NCBI GenBank assembly: GCA_020631105.1
Contig: JAHDHW010000006.1
Coordinates: 1 to 64,000, forward strand
Origin: Saprospiraceae bacterium
GTDB taxonomy: Bacteria; Bacteroidota; Bacteroidia; Chitinophagales; Saprospiraceae
Length of the DNA: 64,000 bases
Direction of reading: 5' to 3'
The translations under genes and the position numbers were made by a program. Under the pieces are notes generated by a model that worked only from the letters and a program-made list of their open reading frames with translations, was not told where the DNA came from and made no database searches. Within the stretch, counting starts at the first letter, position 1, and each line of letters starts with the position of its first letter. Of the stretch, positions 56,417 to 64,000 are shown piece after piece.

Positions 56417-59410
56417 ATGTTACGAACTCGACTATTTAACCAAGAACTAATCTTATCTGTTTTTTCTAATCTTTCATCTAAGTTCTTCTTTACATTTTTC
56501 GCTTTAATAGTTGTTAGCAGCACATTTGCTCAAACTGTTTTAGTTGAACGTACTATCTCCAATACCGTAAATTGTAATGGTGGATATACTTATGGAACAT
56601 GGTTGAACATGAAAGACATCGACAACAGATACACGCTTCACAACGGTGTTTTCACAGAATACGATGATAATACTGCTACTTTCACTGGCCGTATCGTAAA
56701 CAATGGCGATACGACTATTCAGTTTATGGTAGAAACTACTATTAGTGGCAGAACATATTCTACACCCACTGGCAGCCCAAAAGCTAGTAACTGTGGAAAT
56801 AATGACACTTCTGACTGGTACTATTACACAGCAACAGAAGGTACCTTCACAGGTATTGAAAGAGCCGCTGGAGCATTAATAACTTTTGATAGAATGGGAC
56901 CTTCTTTCCAGGTAGGTACTGGTGCGAACCAAACAGAAGGAGCAAATATATTTAATGCATGTGGCTGGTTAAATCTTTACGTAACATCTCAACCAACAGA
57001 TAATAGCTTAATCTTTACAGGCACAAGTGGTGATTTTAATTTCAACCTTTCAGGTACACCACTAACAACTTGTGATAACTTAACACACGGAGGTCAAATC
57101 GGAAACTACGAGGTAAAGGCCGGACCTTTCAAAGGTGAAATCATTGAGAACATTACTGATCCTAGTGGAGGAACAGGAACCATTCAATACATGTGGTTAA
57201 AATCAAATGATCCTAACTTAGCTTGGGTAGATTGGACTGCAATTGATGGTGCTAATGCTGAAAGCTATGATCCAGGTCAAATCACCGAAACTACTTACTT
57301 CCTTAGATGTGCTCGTCGCCAGGGATGTACTTACTGGGATGGAGAATCTAACATCATCGCAAAAATAATTAACGGCGACGGTATTACTTGTGATGAAGGA
57401 GCTGAAGTAACAGATAATACAGGAAATGCAAAAACGGTAATTGCTAATAATGGATCGGATAATGAATCAAATATCCTTGGGTCTATTGACGAAAACTATA
57501 CAAAATTATGGGACAATGGTGATTATATTACTGTAGAATTAGAAGACACTTTAACTGCTGGTCAATCATTGACAATCAGCTGGAAATCTCGTTACTACTC
57601 CAGCTCATACGCAGGTAACTCGAAGTTATTAGTATATGAGTCACTTGACGGAGTTAACTTCACACTTAACGCGACTTTAGAAACATTGATTATGACTTAT
57701 AATGTTCATCAAACTGTAAAGCTTCAGTCTGATGCAGCATATATCAAACTTGAGAAAAAAGAAAATACACCTGACTTAGATCTTGATGCAATTTCTTACG
57801 CAGAAAGAACTTGTCAAAATGTTTGCAGCATCGGAGACCGTATCTGGGAAGATTTAAATGCGAATGGAATCCAGGATGACGGAGAGCCTGGCTTAGGTGG
57901 AGTATTCATCTTCTTGGAGGATACAGAAGGAAATGCACTACCAGGCTATGATTACGCACTTTCAGATGCTAATGGATTCTATTCATTCACAGAGTTACCT
58001 TGCGATACTTTTGTAGTTCGATTCGCAACACCTTCTGGATATTACCTAACTCAAAGCGGACAAGGAGGAGACGGTGCAAAAGACAGTGATGCAAATATTC
58101 TTGACGGACGAAGCATAGTACTTGATTTAGGAGAAAATAACAATATTACTAACCTGGATGCTGGTTACTACCACAAAGGATCAATGATCGGTCGTATTTG
58201 GGTTGACTCGGATGCAAACGGACAAGAAGCGAGTGATGAAGACGGCGTAACAGAGGTGAAAGCACAAATCTTCAACGCAGGTCCTGACATGATTGCAAAT
58301 ACTGCTGATGATGTTTTCGAAGCAGAAATGAGAACAGACAATTTAGGATTCTTTGAGTTCTTCAACTTAACACCTGGTTTTTACTTTATCCGAATTGATG
58401 AGACGAGTCTTCCAATTGGTTATAACTTAATCGTACCTGAGCAAGGAGAAGAAAACTTCGATAGTGACATTGATCAGACAGAAGGTATTAGCCCGGTATT
58501 CGAAGTAATCTCTGGAGGAAATGCCAGCTCTGTTGCAGATGGTGGAATCGAGCAATCTTGTAGCTTTATGCCTACACTTACTTTGGGTGATGCTACTTGT
58601 CAAGACTTCGCTGTAAACTTTAGCATCACACCTAACGACAACGCTAATTACACATACCTTTGGGAATTCTTTGACGAAAGTGCAGCAAGCAATAAACTTG
58701 CAGAATCTACAACTGCTAATGCAGATTACACATGGACAAGTGCTGGTGAAAAAGCATTCCGTGTAACGATCACTGATAATAACAACTGTAGTGTAACCGC
58801 AAAAAGATTAATTACTATTCTTTCTGCTGATGATTCTGATTGCTTAGCAAACCTACCAGTGGAACTCATTAATTTCAGCGCAAGATTACAAGCGAATAAA
58901 ACTACAATCGTTGAGTGGTCAACTGCCTGGGAATTAGATAATAACTACTTCGAAGTACAACGTTCTTATGATGGTGAGCGCTTTGAGAATATCGGAATGG
59001 TTTACGGAGCTGGTACTACAGAACAAATCAACCGATACAGCTTCGTTGATGAAACACCTTACTTCGGTCGTACTTACTACCGACTTAAGCAAATCGACTT
59101 CGATGGTACTACTGATTTCTCTGAAGTCGTATCCGTCCTGATCAACGCTGAGGTTAACACTGATGTAATCGCGCAACCAAATCCAACAAAAGGAAGAACA
59201 ACACTACGCTTGGTTACGCCTTTCGAATCAGATGCAACAATCGAAGTTGTAAGCCCAACCGGTCAAGTTCTTGAAGTATTGAATATCCCTGCAGGTGCAC
59301 ACACACAAGAGATTAATTTAGAGCGATACCAACCTGGTTTCTACCTCTTAAACATCAAATATAATGGGTTCCAACAACTGGTTCACCGAGTAATGAAAGT
59401 AAGAGACTAA
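56417..59410 (+). CDS. SdrD B-domain surface protein with RCARR module, T9SS type A cargo
   Basis: This 997-aa protein has a signal peptide (ending TFAQ, about residue 39), an unassigned N-terminal domain (40-220), an RCARR module (about 225-315; YMWLKS, FLRCARRQGC, GESNII), a beta-sandwich-like domain (about 330-470), two SdrD B-like domains (about 475-725; DLNANGIQDDGE and DSDANGQEASDE), a PKD-like segment (about 725-810), an FN3-like stretch (EWSTAWELDNNYFEVQRS), and a type A sorting domain (about 920-997, AQPNPTKGR). It is probably a surface adhesin stiffened by calcium. It shares modules with the previous large cargo gene, so the two probably arose by domain shuffling from related sources. 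Confidence 0.9.
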   Translation: MLRTRLFNQELILSVFSNLSSKFFFTFFALIVVSSTFAQTVLVERTISNTVNCNGGYTYGTWLNMKDIDNRYTLHNGVFTEYDDNTATFTGRIVNNGDTTIQFMVETTISGRTYSTPTGSPKASNCGNNDTSDWYYYTATEGTFTGIERAAGALITFDRMGPSFQVGTGANQTEGANIFNACGWLNLYVTSQPTDNSLIFTGTSGDFNFNLSGTPLTTCDNLTHGGQIGNYEVKAGPFKGEIIENITDPSGGTGTIQYMWLKSNDPNLAWVDWTAIDGANAESYDPGQITETTYFLRCARRQGCTYWDGESNIIAKIINGDGITCDEGAEVTDNTGNAKTVIANNGSDNESNILGSIDENYTKLWDNGDYITVELEDTLTAGQSLTISWKSRYYSSSYAGNSKLLVYESLDGVNFTLNATLETLIMTYNVHQTVKLQSDAAYIKLEKKENTPDLDLDAISYAERTCQNVCSIGDRIWEDLNANGIQDDGEPGLGGVFIFLEDTEGNALPGYDYALSDANGFYSFTELPCDTFVVRFATPSGYYLTQSGQGGDGAKDSDANILDGRSIVLDLGENNNITNLDAGYYHKGSMIGRIWVDSDANGQEASDEDGVTEVKAQIFNAGPDMIANTADDVFEAEMRTDNLGFFEFFNLTPGFYFIRIDETSLPIGYNLIVPEQGEENFDSDIDQTEGISPVFEVISGGNASSVADGGIEQSCSFMPTLTLGDATCQDFAVNFSITPNDNANYTYLWEFFDESAASNKLAESTTANADYTWTSAGEKAFRVTITDNNNCSVTAKRLITILSADDSDCLANLPVELINFSARLQANKTTIVEWSTAWELDNNYFEVQRSYDGERFENIGMVYGAGTTEQINRYSFVDETPYFGRTYYRLKQIDFDGTTDFSEVVSVLINAEVNTDVIAQPNPTKGRTTLRLVTPFESDATIEVVSPTGQVLEVLNIPAGAHTQEINLERYQPGFYLLNIKYNGFQQLVHRVMKVRD

Positions 59411-59434
59411 ACATACACCTTGATCCAAACACTC

Positions 59435-59471
59435 AGAAGACCATCGGAATCCCCGATGGTCTTCATCATTT
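59435..59471 (+). terminator. Intrinsic terminator after the SdrD-B adhesin gene
   Basis: GAAGACCATCGG (59435-59446) and CCGATGGTCTTC (59452-59463) form a perfect 12-bp stem with a 5-base loop, followed by ATCATTTT. Confidence 0.85.
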
Positions 59472-59668
59472 TATCTAATTGATTATCAAATACTTAACAC
59501 TTTAATAGCTTGACATTTTCGTTTAAATGATATAAATTATCCTTAAGACGAAACGATCCCTCCAACAAACACGTAAAAATAGATGACCAAGCCAAAATAG
59601 GTATCTTTTTATATCTGTTGAATTTTGGTTTTTTATAATTCCAGACACTGAACAAACTGCTAGCTCCC

Positions 59669-60163
59669 ATGAACAAACCGTTACTAATGCTGGCTTTTGC
59701 CATGCTATTTGCCATCCAATTGGATGCCCAGGTCCGTAGAAAATACAAGGACGATAAACTCAAAGATCACACTGTCGTAATCAAAGAGCACAAAGACGTT
59801 TCCGATATGGACATCTTGAACGCTGAATTCGACATTGATGAATTTGAAGTTGGGCAAGTAATCCGAATCACTACCGAAAACAGACAACTTACTAAGGTGG
59901 ATACTTTATCCTCTAAAGTCACTCCCATCCCTGCGGAGTCTGAAAAAAATCCTCAACTGGTAGTTAACGATCGGAAAAGTGCTGAACCTGCTAAAATCCC
60001 TGGTAAGAATAGCGCCGTAGGCAACTCAAAGAAAAGCTATAGCCCAAGTACTAAGAAAACAATTCGAAATAAGAAATTCAAAAACAAACACTATAGCTTT
60101 AACAAGCGTAAACGTTCGAAAAAACGAGTAGGTAAAAACAAGAGAACTTGTTATTTATTCTAA
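59669..60163 (+). CDS. Small secreted protein with acidic middle and highly basic tail
   Basis: I do not recognise this 164-aa protein. It has a signal peptide (MNKPLLML ... QLDAQ, about residue 20). The mature N-terminal half is acidic and beta-like (DMDILNAEFDIDEFEVGQ). The last 60 residues are rich in Lys and Arg (KKTIRNKKFKNKHYSF, then KRSKKRVGKNKRTC), with a Cys near the end (CYLF). There is no sorting domain. The basic tail could bind nucleic acid, polyanionic glycans or lipopolysaccharide; that is inference. It follows a terminator, so it has its own transcript, and it converges with the LOG-family gene, nine bases apart. Confidence 0.65.
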   Translation: MNKPLLMLAFAMLFAIQLDAQVRRKYKDDKLKDHTVVIKEHKDVSDMDILNAEFDIDEFEVGQVIRITTENRQLTKVDTLSSKVTPIPAESEKNPQLVVNDRKSAEPAKIPGKNSAVGNSKKSYSPSTKKTIRNKKFKNKHYSFNKRKRSKKRVGKNKRTCYLF

Positions 60164-60172
60164 ACGGATAAT

Positions 60173-61315
60173 CTATTCCTGATGATTAGGTTTTTTGGGA
60201 GGATGCGCTTCTAAAAAGCGTAAGATAGATTCCGGACTATCAGAACAATGTAATAGATCAAAATAATCTCTTCCATAAGCCAGCTGTTTTAACAAAGGAA
60301 AGATTAAGGTATCAATCTCATACCGTTTCTTTCCAAGGAAAACCATCGGACTATAATAACCAAAAGTACAATAGTGGTTTTGCGTTGCGTCCATAAATAT
60401 TTCCTGTGTTGTTCCTGCACTTCCCGGCGCACATACGATTCCATACAAGCTTATTGCAAGTAAAGTATCTTCCCGAATGCTATTTGAAAAATACTTCGCA
60501 ACATAGGTAGAAAATAAATTGCTAGGCTCATGCCCGTAAAACCAGGTCGGAATCGCCAGGCTCTCCTCCCCTTCCGGAAACTTTTCAAGGACCTCAAAAG
60601 CTGCTTCATGATAACCTTTATCGGTGTAATGCGGGGCCTTAAGCAATATGCCAATTGCTTCCATGAAATCCTGGTCGCTCTTTCCGGCAAAGTAAGCGCC
60701 AAAGTTTGCTGCTTCCATAATTCCTGGACCTCCACCTGATGCAATGAAGTAACCATTCTCTGCTAACAGCTTAGCGGTCTGCGCAGTTTTCAAATAAAAA
60801 TTATCTGTACGTTTGGTGGAATGGCCTCCCATGATTCCGATACATTTCCGGCTCGTCATTCCTTCATCATCAATCTCAATAAGGTCGCGCAAAGCAGTAT
60901 CAATCGCATGATCATGGATTCTCTGGTATAAGGCTTCGTTAATTGTCGGATTATTTCGGGTTTGCGAAAAATGCTTATAAATACTAAAATCTACACTGTT
61001 ATCTTCTTCCGCAGTATAGCCCTCCATCAGCTCGTCATAACGATAGAGACTTTTACGAAAAGGATTATAAGGTAAATCCTGAGGTGCCTTAAAAATGAAA
61101 GCTCCTTTTTTGATCAAGGTGATTTCATCTTGTTCTTTAAAAGAACAACCAAGAAAAGTAGTATTTGAAAGCTCAAAAGAAGCCCAATCAAGCTCTATTT
61201 GCCGGAAGTCAATTTCCTGAAAAGTATAATTCTGAATTTTGCGCTGAGCAGAAGGAAGCAGACCAGGAGTCCATTCTTTTATAATAGTTTCTCTTTCTTG
61301 TTTTACGTTTCGCAT
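60173..61315 (-). CDS. LOG-family Rossmann-fold nucleotide-processing protein
   Basis: This 380-aa protein has the LOG (lysine decarboxylase-like) fold in its C-terminal two thirds: GIMGGHS near residue 170, ASGGGPGIMEAAN, and PGSAGTTQE, the variant of the family's PGGxGTxxE active-site motif. LOG proteins release nucleobases from nucleoside 5'-monophosphates, as in cytokinin activation or PpnN. The N-terminal 130 residues are an extension without a recognised domain. The Gly-to-Ser and Gly-to-Ala changes in the motif recur in some longer LOG families, as I recall, so they do not by themselves mean loss of activity. Confidence 0.85.
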   Translation of the reverse strand: MRNVKQERETIIKEWTPGLLPSAQRKIQNYTFQEIDFRQIELDWASFELSNTTFLGCSFKEQDEITLIKKGAFIFKAPQDLPYNPFRKSLYRYDELMEGYTAEEDNSVDFSIYKHFSQTRNNPTINEALYQRIHDHAIDTALRDLIEIDDEGMTSRKCIGIMGGHSTKRTDNFYLKTAQTAKLLAENGYFIASGGGPGIMEAANFGAYFAGKSDQDFMEAIGILLKAPHYTDKGYHEAAFEVLEKFPEGEESLAIPTWFYGHEPSNLFSTYVAKYFSNSIREDTLLAISLYGIVCAPGSAGTTQEIFMDATQNHYCTFGYYSPMVFLGKKRYEIDTLIFPLLKQLAYGRDYFDLLHCSDSPESILRFLEAHPPKKPNHQE

Positions 61316-61416
61316 TTTATCGCTTGTGTTTTAGATGCCCGGCAAAAATAAGGATAATAATCTTTACAAGAGAAATTAGCACAACAGGCCTCCTATGCTT
61401 TAAATCAGCGATAAAA

Positions 61417-62757
61417 TCACCCCAAAGCCTCCTTATAGGTCGCCAAACACCGTTCTCTCGCAAACTTATGTTCGACCATTGGCTCAACGTATTCATCCGT
61501 ACCAAACTCTGGTACCCATTGCTTGATGTATTTATAATCTTTATCAAATTTCTTTTGCTGGCTCTCCGGGTTGAAGATCCGAAAGTAAGGCGCAGCATCC
61601 GTACCAGATCCGGAAGCCCATTGCCAGCCTCCATTATTACTGGCCAGGTCAAAATCCAGTAGCTTTTGGGCAAAGTAAGTCTCTCCCCAGCGCCAGTCAA
61701 TCAACAAGTGTTTCGTCAAAAAACTCGCGGTAATCATCCTGACACGATTGTGCATATAACCTGTAGCATTTAGCTCTCGCATACCTGCATCGACAATTGG
61801 ATAGCCGGTCTTACCTGCACACCACTTCTGAAATTCTTCCGGCTCATCTCTCCAGGGAATAGCGTCATACTTCGCTCGAAAGGCATTACCAACTACATGC
61901 GGAAAGTGATCCAGAATGGTACTATAAAAATCCCTCCAGATTAATTCGTTTAAGTACGTTTCATTAAGACCCTGAGCTTTTCGTGCTTTTTCCCGAATAC
62001 TTATGGTACCAAATCTAAAATGAATGCCTAATCGAGAAGTACCGTCAATCGCCGGAAAATTTCGAGTCTCATCATAAGATTTGATTATTTTTCGGGGAAC
62101 CTCCGTAGGTGGTATTTCAATATCAGAAGGATCAAAACCCATTTCCTTTAAGCTAAGCATTGGTAAAGGTGCTATGGGTAACCAATTATCAAAATACTTC
62201 TCATTTGGATAAGATTGAAAATAATAGGAAGTAGATTCTCCTTTACCTCCTTTGACCATATGAGTATCTAGCTTCGCTTTCCACTTACGAGAGTAAGGGG
62301 TAAAAACAGTATAAGGATTCCCGTCATCCTTTAGTACTTCATCCCGATCAAAAACCACATGATCCTTATAATCATGAAAATGGATTTGCTCCTTTTCAAG
62401 TAATTGCTGCACTTCCTTATCTCTGCTTTTCGCATAAGGTTCATAATCCCGATTCGTATAAACAGCCGCGATATCAAACTCTTTACTTATTTGCTTCCAA
62501 ACCTCAATCGGCTTTCCATAACGTACAATCATAGAAGAGCCGCGCGCAGTTTGCGCTTGATGCAATTTATGCACTTCATCAAAAATGAAATTTACACGAG
62601 CATCTTTCTTATCCTCTAAATCATCGAGGATATCTTTATCAAAGATAAATAATGGAAGTACTGGATGTGCTCCTTTTAGGGCATGATAGAGGCCCGCATT
62701 GTCAGAGAATCTTAAATCACGGCGATGCCAGAAGATTGAAATTTTAGACATAGTCAT
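61417..62757 (-). CDS. phr: Cryptochrome/photolyase family protein, probably CPD photolyase
   Basis: This 446-aa flavoprotein has the N-terminal photolyase antenna domain (WHRRDLRFSDNAGL at its start) and the C-terminal FAD-binding domain (about 190-440). The latter includes LIWRDFYS, GYPIVDAGMRELNATGYMHN (the substrate and FAD contact helix), RVRMITASFL and GGWQWASGSGTDAAPYFRIF. These match class I photolyases, which split cyclobutane pyrimidine dimers using blue light. A cryptochrome role is possible but less likely. It lies 101 bases upstream of the LOG gene on the same strand. Confidence 0.92.
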   Translation of the reverse strand: MTMSKISIFWHRRDLRFSDNAGLYHALKGAHPVLPLFIFDKDILDDLEDKKDARVNFIFDEVHKLHQAQTARGSSMIVRYGKPIEVWKQISKEFDIAAVYTNRDYEPYAKSRDKEVQQLLEKEQIHFHDYKDHVVFDRDEVLKDDGNPYTVFTPYSRKWKAKLDTHMVKGGKGESTSYYFQSYPNEKYFDNWLPIAPLPMLSLKEMGFDPSDIEIPPTEVPRKIIKSYDETRNFPAIDGTSRLGIHFRFGTISIREKARKAQGLNETYLNELIWRDFYSTILDHFPHVVGNAFRAKYDAIPWRDEPEEFQKWCAGKTGYPIVDAGMRELNATGYMHNRVRMITASFLTKHLLIDWRWGETYFAQKLLDFDLASNNGGWQWASGSGTDAAPYFRIFNPESQQKKFDKDYKYIKQWVPEFGTDEYVEPMVEHKFARERCLATYKEALG

Positions 62758-62797
62758 TCATGTAATTGTTCAACATGAATGGAACAGCATCTCTTCA

Positions 62798-64000
62798 CTA
62801 TAGTTCACTTAACTCGATAGGATTCTTAACATTAAGGATTTGAGCGCCACTGTAGAGTTCAACTGTACCTTTACTTTCGCCTTTTGACCATACTTCGATT
62901 CCATTCCATTCTTCTCCGCAGTCATTTTCAATGGTAGCACCGTTGAGTATTAATTTTGCTTTGGGATGCACGATGACTTTAGCATCCTTAGGTAATGAAA
63001 CCCGGCAATGAATGGTCAAACTCGCGCCGTTCTTAACGACCAGGTTTCCTTCTAGATCTTTAGCACCATACCATTGGGTATCCCCTTTTATTTCAATCGT
63101 TTTATTCGGGTCAAATGTGCACCAGGTGGGTTCTAATAATTTACGAATCTTTTTTCTTTGATCTGCAAAATTCCGATGGACGATCCCAATCTGACAAGGC
63201 GACCAGGCGCTGGCATGTGCATTATAATCCATGACGTTATTTGACCATTCTGTATCGCAAGGTGCTCGGCCTTTTGTTCGGTTCCAGCAATTATGATGCG
63301 TTGGAGTATCCTCACAGCCATCATTCCCGATCCAAGAATGGCGCAAGCCAATCGTATGGCCAATCTCGTGATTTAAGTTTTTGACAGCATTCCATTTATG
63401 CCACTTCACCTTTGGCTTGCCATTGACCCAGATCGTATCGACGACATCTTCGTACCAGTGGTTTACTTTTACGAAATTGGTATATCCAATACCATGAATA
63501 CTTTTAGTGTAAGTATTGGATTTAAGGCTATCCAGATGATGTGCCTGCACAAATATATTTAGGACCGTATCTTTCTGAATACCATACTTTTCAAAAACAC
63601 TTTTCCCATAGATATTTCTATTCTTGCCTTTGCTGACTAGGTGGTAATGCTCACTGTCATTATGAAAATAAATACCATCATCATTGGGATCATCTGGTCT
63701 CCCTGTTAGGAGGTAACGATAGCGCATGGGTAAGGTCGGTGTACTATTCCCAACGGGCAGGTTCATCTGCTTATTCCGACCAAGCTTTTCGTTGGCAGCA
63801 TTATAAACATCATAGACAAATCTTCGTCCTTCTTCCTCCGCAAAATTACCTTTTCCATCATCATCACAAATTACATGAAAGTTTACTCTGATGTACTTTA
63901 TCGGCGTTTGATCAATAGCATTAGAATCCGGGATATAGTTAAGTTGATCTTTACATCCTTTCGCTGTTGCTTCGTAGGATGTTGGGCGTATGCCTATTGT
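62798..64000 (-). CDS. M43-like zinc metallopeptidase, partial (N terminus beyond the window)
   Basis: The frame stays open from the stop at 62798 to the right edge, giving 400 residues; the true start lies beyond 64000. An internal ATG at 63766 is unlikely to be the start, because the frame upstream reads as good protein (YIRVNFHVICDDDGKGNF, then RRFVYDVYNAANEKLG), as expected before the catalytic part of M43 peptidases. The zinc motif HEIGHTIGLRH is complete and is followed by NNVMDYN, the likely Met-turn region. After the peptidase come about 80 residues of a repetitive beta-solenoid-like segment (NGASLTIH, HPKAKLILNGATI, YSGAQILN), then the stop. No T9SS sorting domain follows, which is unusual for this kind of secreted protein in the phylum. 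Confidence 0.85.
   Translation of the reverse strand, partial: TIGIRPTSYEATAKGCKDQLNYIPDSNAIDQTPIKYIRVNFHVICDDDGKGNFAEEEGRRFVYDVYNAANEKLGRNKQMNLPVGNSTPTLPMRYRYLLTGRPDDPNDDGIYFHNDSEHYHLVSKGKNRNIYGKSVFEKYGIQKDTVLNIFVQAHHLDSLKSNTYTKSIHGIGYTNFVKVNHWYEDVVDTIWVNGKPKVKWHKWNAVKNLNHEIGHTIGLRHSWIGNDGCEDTPTHHNCWNRTKGRAPCDTEWSNNVMDYNAHASAWSPCQIGIVHRNFADQRKKIRKLLEPTWCTFDPNKTIEIKGDTQWYGAKDLEGNLVVKNGASLTIHCRVSLPKDAKVIVHPKAKLILNGATIENDCGEEWNGIEVWSKGESKGTVELYSGAQILNVKNPIELSEL

Noticed and set aside
61314-61417. 10-bp inverted repeat (ATTTTATCGC / GCGATAAAAT) around the gap between the photolyase and LOG genes
   Set aside because: The arms are 84 bases apart, overlap a start and a stop codon, and such matches are expected by chance in 64 kb of AT-rich DNA.
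1-64000. tRNA, rRNA, insertion sequence, integrase, toxin-antitoxin or phage-defence genes
   Set aside because: I looked through the intergenic spaces and gene products and found no cloverleaf-like sequence, transposase, integrase or defence-type motif.

Overview
The window looks like chromosome of a marine or aquatic gliding-type Bacteroidota, most likely class Saprospiria (Saprospiraceae or Lewinella-like). This rests on type IX secretion system (T9SS) parts and many T9SS cargo proteins with C-terminal sorting domains, giant PKD adhesins, SprB repeats, a long 310-aa NusB, the DUF1599 / BT_3928-family pair, and promoters resembling the Bacteroidota TTTG / TAnnTTTG consensus. The species assignment is inference. 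I saw no tRNA, rRNA, CRISPR array, transposase or prophage gene. The coding density and gene content look chromosomal throughout.

Region 1 (1-6.3 kb, mostly + strand): a DnaQ-type exonuclease fused to a UvrC-like GIY-YIG region, a fatty-acid-hydroxylase fused to two CDGSH iron-sulfur motifs, an unrecognised secreted protein, an OmpA-type lipoprotein and a small outer-membrane beta-barrel. Region 2 (6.3-12.7 kb): a probable minus-strand operon of a lipoprotein agmatine/peptidylarginine-deiminase-like enzyme, an M14 carboxypeptidase, a class-C beta-lactamase-like serine hydrolase and an NhaC-family transporter, divergent from an Lrp/AsnC regulator. The shared upstream region holds two inverted repeats, one of them terminator-like. 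Region 3 (12.7-25 kb): a LytS/LytR-type two-component pair, two neighbouring secreted proteins that both resemble the EreA/ChaN/TraB-TIKI fold, two tandem OmpA proteins with thrombospondin type 3 repeats, NusB, the BT_3928/DUF1599 pair, a DMT transporter and a YigZ/IMPACT protein.

Region 4 (25-45.8 kb, minus strand) is the most striking part. A PorP/SprF-family outer-membrane protein and a TPR-PD40-OmpA protein resembling PorE are followed by three consecutive giant genes of 1863-1867 codons. Each giant encodes about 15 PKD domains, six short repeats in which the 1st, 2nd, 3rd and 6th carry a Cys-x-x-Cys pair, and a type B (gliding-motility-associated) T9SS C-terminal domain. It resembles the sprB-sprD-sprF gliding adhesin locus, but with the cargo gene triplicated.

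Region 5 (46-60 kb, + strand) holds coaE and then a run of T9SS type A cargo: a PKD protein, a heparinase II/III-like polysaccharide lyase, a SprB-repeat adhesin with a tandem array of 222/225-bp units, and an SdrD-B-domain adhesin. Three of these share an unnamed RCARR module. Region 6 (60-64 kb, minus strand) holds a LOG-family protein, a class I-type DNA photolyase, and an M43-like metallopeptidase that runs off the right edge of the window. Overall this is a secretion and surface-adhesion neighbourhood, with export machinery (PorP/PorE-like) beside both type B and type A cargo.
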